Shown here one piece after another: positions 59,866 to 64,000 of a stretch of DNA of 64,000 nt. How positions within the stretch are numbered: the stretch's first letter is position 1; the number at the start of each line of letters is the position of its first letter. The translations under genes were made by a program, and so were the position numbers. Source of the DNA: Limanda limanda (Eukaryota; Chordata; Actinopteri; Pleuronectiformes; Pleuronectidae); contig NC_083636.1 in assembly GCF_963576545.1 (NCBI RefSeq), positions 8,497,856 through 8,561,855 of the forward strand, given 5' to 3'. A model generated the notes under the pieces. It was not told where the DNA came from, did no database searches, and was given only the letters and a program-made list of their open reading frames with translations.

Positions 59866-61348
59866 TGTGTGTGTGTGCATGCTTGCGTGTGTGCGTGCGT
59901 GTTACCACTGTAGACTCCAACATGAAGTCTTGCATCAAGAGTCTCTCATCATTGGACAGAGAGACATGCTCCTCCCCCGATTGCGAAACAATGAAACCCT
60001 CAAAGCACATTGGTTGGTCTTTGCCGGGCCAGTAGACACAGCCCCCCCCCTCTTCACTCTGACATAAAGAAGAAAACAGTAGGATGTGTGTTTATATACA
60101 GTCATTGACATAGGCTGATAATGTTTTTTAACTTTAATCTAAAAAGCCACCTATTTAGTCCGGCTTTTATTTAGTATTTTATAATTTAATAGTTTATTTT
60201 TCCTATTTACATTGTATCAATATAATATATTGTGTTTGACTTAAATCCTAGTGTTGATTATATCTATACATGTTTGAAAGATGCTATAAATAAAGAACGT
60301 GTGCATGTGTGTGCGTGTGTTGTACCTGACAGTGTGCGTCCGGCAGGCGAACAACTGTGTGTGTGTTGTGTTCCCAGATCATTCTCCAGAAATCAGCCAC
60401 CGTGCTGCTCAGAGGAGTCTGGCTCACTATGAACTCTTTACTGTGGTGATGTCCCTGTGAGAACATGAGCAGCTTCACTTTTACTGATGTGCAAAATGGA
60501 AAAAAACAGCAACAACCCTTTAATTAAATCCGATTGTGATAAATGCACAGAGGCCAGTCTTGTTACCGTGACGTAGGAGGCGTTGATGAAGCCGGTGGTG
60601 TTTGTTTCGCAGGCGGTCAGACACACTCTTGATCTCTCCACTGTACAAAAACACAAACATGTAAGAGTTTTCAATTAAACATGTGAAAATGTGAAACCCA
60701 GTGTTGTTTATGAGCCTCTTGTTCACGTTCACTGCACTGTCACAATAGGAGTCATCATGTGATCTTATACCTCAGTCCACGACTCACTTAAAGTCACACT
60801 TAACTACTTTTTTACCTTAAAATAGCAGCTTAAAAATGAGGTTGATGCTTTGATCCCGACTCTTCACCCTGAATGTCTGTTCTTCATGCTCTATGTAACT
60901 TTAGGTCTGATGGCCTGTGAGAAGTTAGCAACTGGCTGATAGTCGCAGGTTAAAGGTCAGAATCAGGTCAAGAAAGTTCAGGAGTAAGTTAAACTATACA
61001 TCAGTTACAAATACTATCCAACATTCAGCCAGGAAATGTTTCAAATATATACAAAATCTACAGAACTCTAAACACAGTTTGGTGAACAGTACTCATTACA
61101 AACTGTTAAAACACAAATTAATTCGGTAATATGTGTGACCCACCTCAGGGCTCTCAACATGTCAGGTGATGGTGCTGGTGCATGTTCACAAATTCTAAAA
61201 GTTACTCTAAAGATCCTCTATGTTTGGGACAGTTAATCATCCAGCTCTGCTTACCAGGCATCAGAGCTCTGGCTCTGTTCTTCTCAGCGTTGCCATCTTT
61301 CAGGGCAGTGCTGTAGTCTGCGTGCTTCGCCTGACGCTGACTGATCAA
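58891..61348 (-). CDS. ptprz1: ptprz1 second phosphatase domain D2 (pseudophosphatase)
   Basis: Seven exons encode the membrane-distal domain. Where an active enzyme has HCSxGxGR this reads IIHDPLGGATSG, so the catalytic cysteine is replaced by aspartate. The WPD loop is CWPNPDSP. In PTPRZ and PTPRG such D2 domains are regulatory, mediating dimer contact and inhibition. The gene ends at TAG 58893-58891. Confidence 0.93.
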
Positions 61349-61633
61349 CTGGAACACAGAGAAAACACTCATCACGTTCACTGTGCACAGTTACACAAGA
61401 AGAAAAATGATCGAGAACCCAAGTTTGCTCTACTTTGAACTGTTTGTCCATGCGGGTCCTGCCTGACAGCCCAGGGGTCAGGAGGTCAGACACGTAGGTG
61501 TGGAGGAGGTCTGACGTCACTGAGGTGTCCCGGCTCAAGATGGCTTCCACCAGGGCATCGTGGATAAATACATACTGCTCCTAAGGGACAGAGACACATG
61601 TTCTCGATGAGGACTGACTGAGCAGACACTAAG

Positions 61634-61690
<57 letters not shown>

Positions 61691-63740
61691 TGTGTGTGTG
61701 TCTGTGTGTGTGTCTGTGTGTGTGTGTCTTGGTTCACTTACCTCTGTCTGAACCAGGAAGTTCCTCTGAGTCCGCATGTGCTTCAGGAAACCAAGAACGT
61801 TCACTGTCCCCTGATCCTGGATCTGCTGCAGCATGGCGTCTATCACAATGTAGGTTCCTGTTCTCCCTACGCCGGCACTGTCATGAGCACATATTACATG
61901 TCAACACACTGAGTATAGTCAACACCTGGCACGGGCAGAAGAAGAACCTGTCCCCTACCTGCAGTGCACCAGAACAGGGCCCATGTCTTGTGTGCGGGCC
62001 CGGGACGATGCTCTGATGAAGGACAGGACAGGCAGAGTGTATTCTGGGACGCCCATGTCTGGCCACTGGGTGTAGTGGTAGTGCATGACTGTGTGTTCCA
62101 CTCTCTGGGACGCCTGGAGGACCAGAGGTGGGGTAGTAATGTGTCAAGTTTTCAACCGGAATCTCAAATTATCTGTGGATGGACACTGCAGCTCCTGTGG
62201 TGAGATGGTGTTTGTGTGTGTGCTGCACCTTATTTGAGGTATCCCTGACGGTGAAGGTCCGCAGTGTGTAGTACGCCAGGGTCTTGCTGCTTTTCAAGGT
62301 CACCTGGTACGGACCATACTCCTCCTGGTTCTCGTCTGGCCAGTACTGGTCACATTTAGTCTGTAGAAGGACAGTGAAGATCTGTTGGTACTCATGTCGC
62401 ACCGAGGGTGACAGCAATCAAACACTTTTCATAAACTGTGTATAAAGATGGAAGTCACATTTCCACTTCCTCCCCCGATCCAGAAATGAGTAAATATCCC
62501 TAATGAATGCAGTCATCCTACGATGGATTTAAATTGAGAAAGGGGAATCAGCTTGTCCAGTTTTGTCAGATATATGTTAAATGTGGTTTGTGAGGCCATG
62601 TGACCTTTGCCCGTCCAAATTTAATCATATCATCTGTGATCTGGAGCTCTGACATTTCACCTTCGTTCACCTTTGAGTCCAAGTAAATGTTTATACCACA
62701 TTTTGAAGAAATTGAGATATCGGGCTCACAGGAATGGGACGGGCGGACGGATGAAAGAACTCTATAGATCAGATGATCTGTGTGTAAGCTGCTGTTGTTG
62801 GTGTCAGACAGGTGTTTGTGTCAGTAGCGACCTCGTACCCGTCCTTTCTCCTTGAGGTTGGTGATCATGACGATCACTCCGATATTCTGCTGCCAGATCA
62901 TCCTCCAGAAGTCTTCCCTGCCCGCTCGGAGGGGCCCCTGTGCTGCCACGTACGCTCTCGTTCGCTCATAACCCTGCAGAGGAAAAACCACTGTTTACTG
63001 CAAGAACTGGACAAGAATACATTCAGTTAAAGTAGAGGAACATTAAGGAAAAGTGCACCTACATCAACAAAGTTAGCGTTGATGTAGTCCCCACATTTTC
63101 CGTCTTTGTCTAAACTGTTGAGCAGCTTCACTCTGCTGTGGTCATCTGCGAGAGGACAAACACAAATCAACTTTATCTTCAGTTTGCATGACAACATGTG
63201 AATGTTGAGCACCGACCACAGAGCCCGGTGACGTACAGGCCAGGATGTTGATGTATCGGTTCTTGCTTTTGTTGTCGGGGTGGTTGGAGCTGTCGGTGGT
63301 GATGCCCATGTCCACTGTGCAGGCTTGTACCTCCTGAAACACAACAACACAACATAGAGTACAACACATACAGGACTTGGTGTGATCACTCAAAGGAAAC
63401 TAAATAAAACTAACAATGCAATATGCTGACAAGGCACAAGAACACAATTCTCTCTATTCCAAGTCAGTGCATAGTGTTGCTTTAAAGGCTCCATGCCTGA
63501 CGTAGACTTAGAGCCAGAGATGAAGAGAAAAGCAGCTCCACCTCCATTTTTGCCCAACAACACAAAGTTCACATTTATTATAACGTCTGAAAAGTAGTTG
63601 CAGAGGGTCAACAGAGGATCCGATGCTGGAGATTTGATTTCAAACAAAGCTTGAGTCTTCCAACTAAAAAAAAACAGCACCTCCGCAGGTCAGGAGGGGT
63701 GATACTGCCGGCGTCTTACCTCGTAGGATTCTTTGACAAT
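58891..63740 (-). CDS. ptprz1: Receptor tyrosine phosphatase zeta, cytoplasmic 3' end, runs off right edge
   Basis: Membrane receptor phosphatase of the R5 group, in mammals mainly neural and glial. Exons in transcript order: 63740-63720, 63333-63237, 63145-63063, 62973-62839, 62360-62229, 62113-61959, 61877-61742, 61580-61434, 61348-61255, 60640-60567, 60454-60326, 60058-59906, 59722-59580, 59458-59323, 59034-58891. They total 1779 nt, or 592 residues plus stop, all in phase. D1 has [21 protein letters not shown] and the full active site [11 protein letters not shown]2 has a degenerate site. PTPRZ1 is favoured over PTPRG by [16 protein letters not shown], the 7-residue insert before EVQACT and the ending [10 protein letters not shown] (mammals end SLV). 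The ectodomain and membrane segment are outside the window; ptprz1a versus b is not resolved. Confidence 0.95.
59040..59132 (+). repeat. Long CA microsatellite just upstream of last ptprz1 exon
   Basis: About 90 bp of CA. In transcript sense it is a GU repeat ending six bases before the acceptor at 59034. Complementary to the repeat at 58790-58888. Confidence 0.97.
59826..59878 (+). repeat. GT microsatellite downstream of a ptprz1 donor
   Basis: GT run within about 30 nt (transcript sense) of the donor at 59905. Confidence 0.93.
61434..63333 (-). CDS. ptprz1: ptprz1 catalytic phosphatase domain D1
   Basis: Eight exons encode a complete classical phosphatase domain. It has the phosphotyrosine-recognition loop [37 protein letters not shown], the WPD loop ([10 protein letters not shown]), the catalytic P-loop split between two exons (HCS / AGVGRTG) and the Q-loop ([18 protein letters not shown]). 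All catalytic residues are present, so activity is expected. The loop between NK and ASQRVEH is shorter than in mammals. Confidence 0.95.
61636..61730 (+). repeat. GT microsatellite downstream of a ptprz1 donor
   Basis: GT run with three TGTCTG interruptions, starting about 10 nt into the intron after the exon carrying AGVGRTG. Confidence 0.95.
62600..62755 (+). repeat. Related interspersed repeat in a ptprz1 intron
   Basis: Shares the GAAGAAATT, GCTCACAGGAATGGGACGG and GGACGGATG blocks with the copy at 40330. Non-coding; lies between the D1 exons at 62839 and 62360. Confidence 0.5.
63720..63740 (-). CDS. ptprz1: ptprz1 21-nt microexon
   Basis: Seven codons (IVKESYE) between acceptor CCTCCATTAG and donor GAG|GTAAGA, joined in phase to [10 protein letters not shown]. 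It aligns with the TLKEFYQ insert of human PTPRZ1 just before the D1 domain, which PTPRG lacks. As a multiple of three it can be included or skipped without frameshift. Confidence 0.8.
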
Positions 63741-63817
63741 CTAATGGAGGGTGGTGAGGATGCAGAAAGCACGATGATGGTGGTGTGGTGAAAGGAGAGC
63801 GGGAAAGGGGACAAGAT

Positions 63818-63842
63818 GACAGACAGACAGACAGACAGACAA
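63818..63842 (+). repeat. GACA tetranucleotide run
   Basis: Six ACAG-type units in the ptprz1 intron upstream of the 21-nt microexon. Confidence 0.9.
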
Positions 63843-64000
63843 GGAGTCAGTGCAGGTCCAGGAATATGGGGTTCAGATACACACAGAGAGACTGTGCTCG
63901 GTGGGAATCACTGATGTTCCCACCTGATCTGTGAGACTTCGATTCTACTATTAAAGCATTTTGTCCAAATAAATAAAAGACTTAAATCAAAGTTGCGATC

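Noticed and set aside
58891..63740. Identification as ptprg
   Set aside because: The 7-residue insert before the D1 domain, DSSNHPDNK and the NIAESLESL ending are PTPRZ1 features; PTPRG differs at each.

Overview
This is vertebrate nuclear DNA, almost certainly from a ray-finned (teleost) fish. The signs are split genes with GT-AG introns, very dense CA/TG microsatellites, short non-autonomous transposons and SINE-like elements of types common in fish, and four genes whose exons translate to well-known vertebrate proteins. No prokaryotic, viral, CRISPR or operon structure was seen. Gene names rest on recalled protein families and on exon-phase reconstruction, not on a database search. Paralogue suffixes (a/b) cannot be assigned.

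Layout. (1) About 1-28.1 kb, minus strand: the 5' half of ano2, a calcium-activated chloride channel of the anoctamin/TMEM16 family. It runs from the start codon near 28.1 kb to just past the second transmembrane segment and then leaves the left edge. (2) 28.2-34.8 kb: intergenic DNA with repeats and no recognisable gene. (3) 34.86-45.05 kb, minus strand: a complete pik3cg (PI3-kinase gamma, p110-gamma) with 23 coding exons and about 1122 residues, plus an upstream CpG-rich region near 46.7 kb that is probably its promoter or 5' untranslated exon. (4) 48.8-53.57 kb, plus strand: a complete hbp1 (HMG-box transcription factor 1) with 12 coding exons and about 505 residues, behind a GC-rich promoter with two CCAAT boxes. 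(5) 58.89-63.74 kb, minus strand: the 3' end of ptprz1 (receptor tyrosine phosphatase zeta), with both cytoplasmic phosphatase domains and the stop codon. The ectodomain and membrane segment lie beyond the right edge.

pik3cg and hbp1 are divergent (head to head), and hbp1 and ptprz1 are convergent (tail to tail). pik3cg, hbp1 and ptprz1 are all on human chromosome 7q, so this is a conserved vertebrate neighbourhood. The prkar2b gene that separates PIK3CG from HBP1 in human was not seen. The four genes share no pathway; the arrangement is syntenic rather than functional.

No undescribed biological system was found. The most interesting signals are: dinucleotide repeats pressed against splice sites in all four genes; the last ptprz1 exon bracketed by two long complementary repeats; a GAA repeat serving as a polypyrimidine tract in ano2; an acceptor in pik3cg with an A-run in place of pyrimidines; a 21-nt ptprz1 microexon; an N-terminal ano2 extension; and a perfect 17-bp inverted repeat in hbp1 intron 1.
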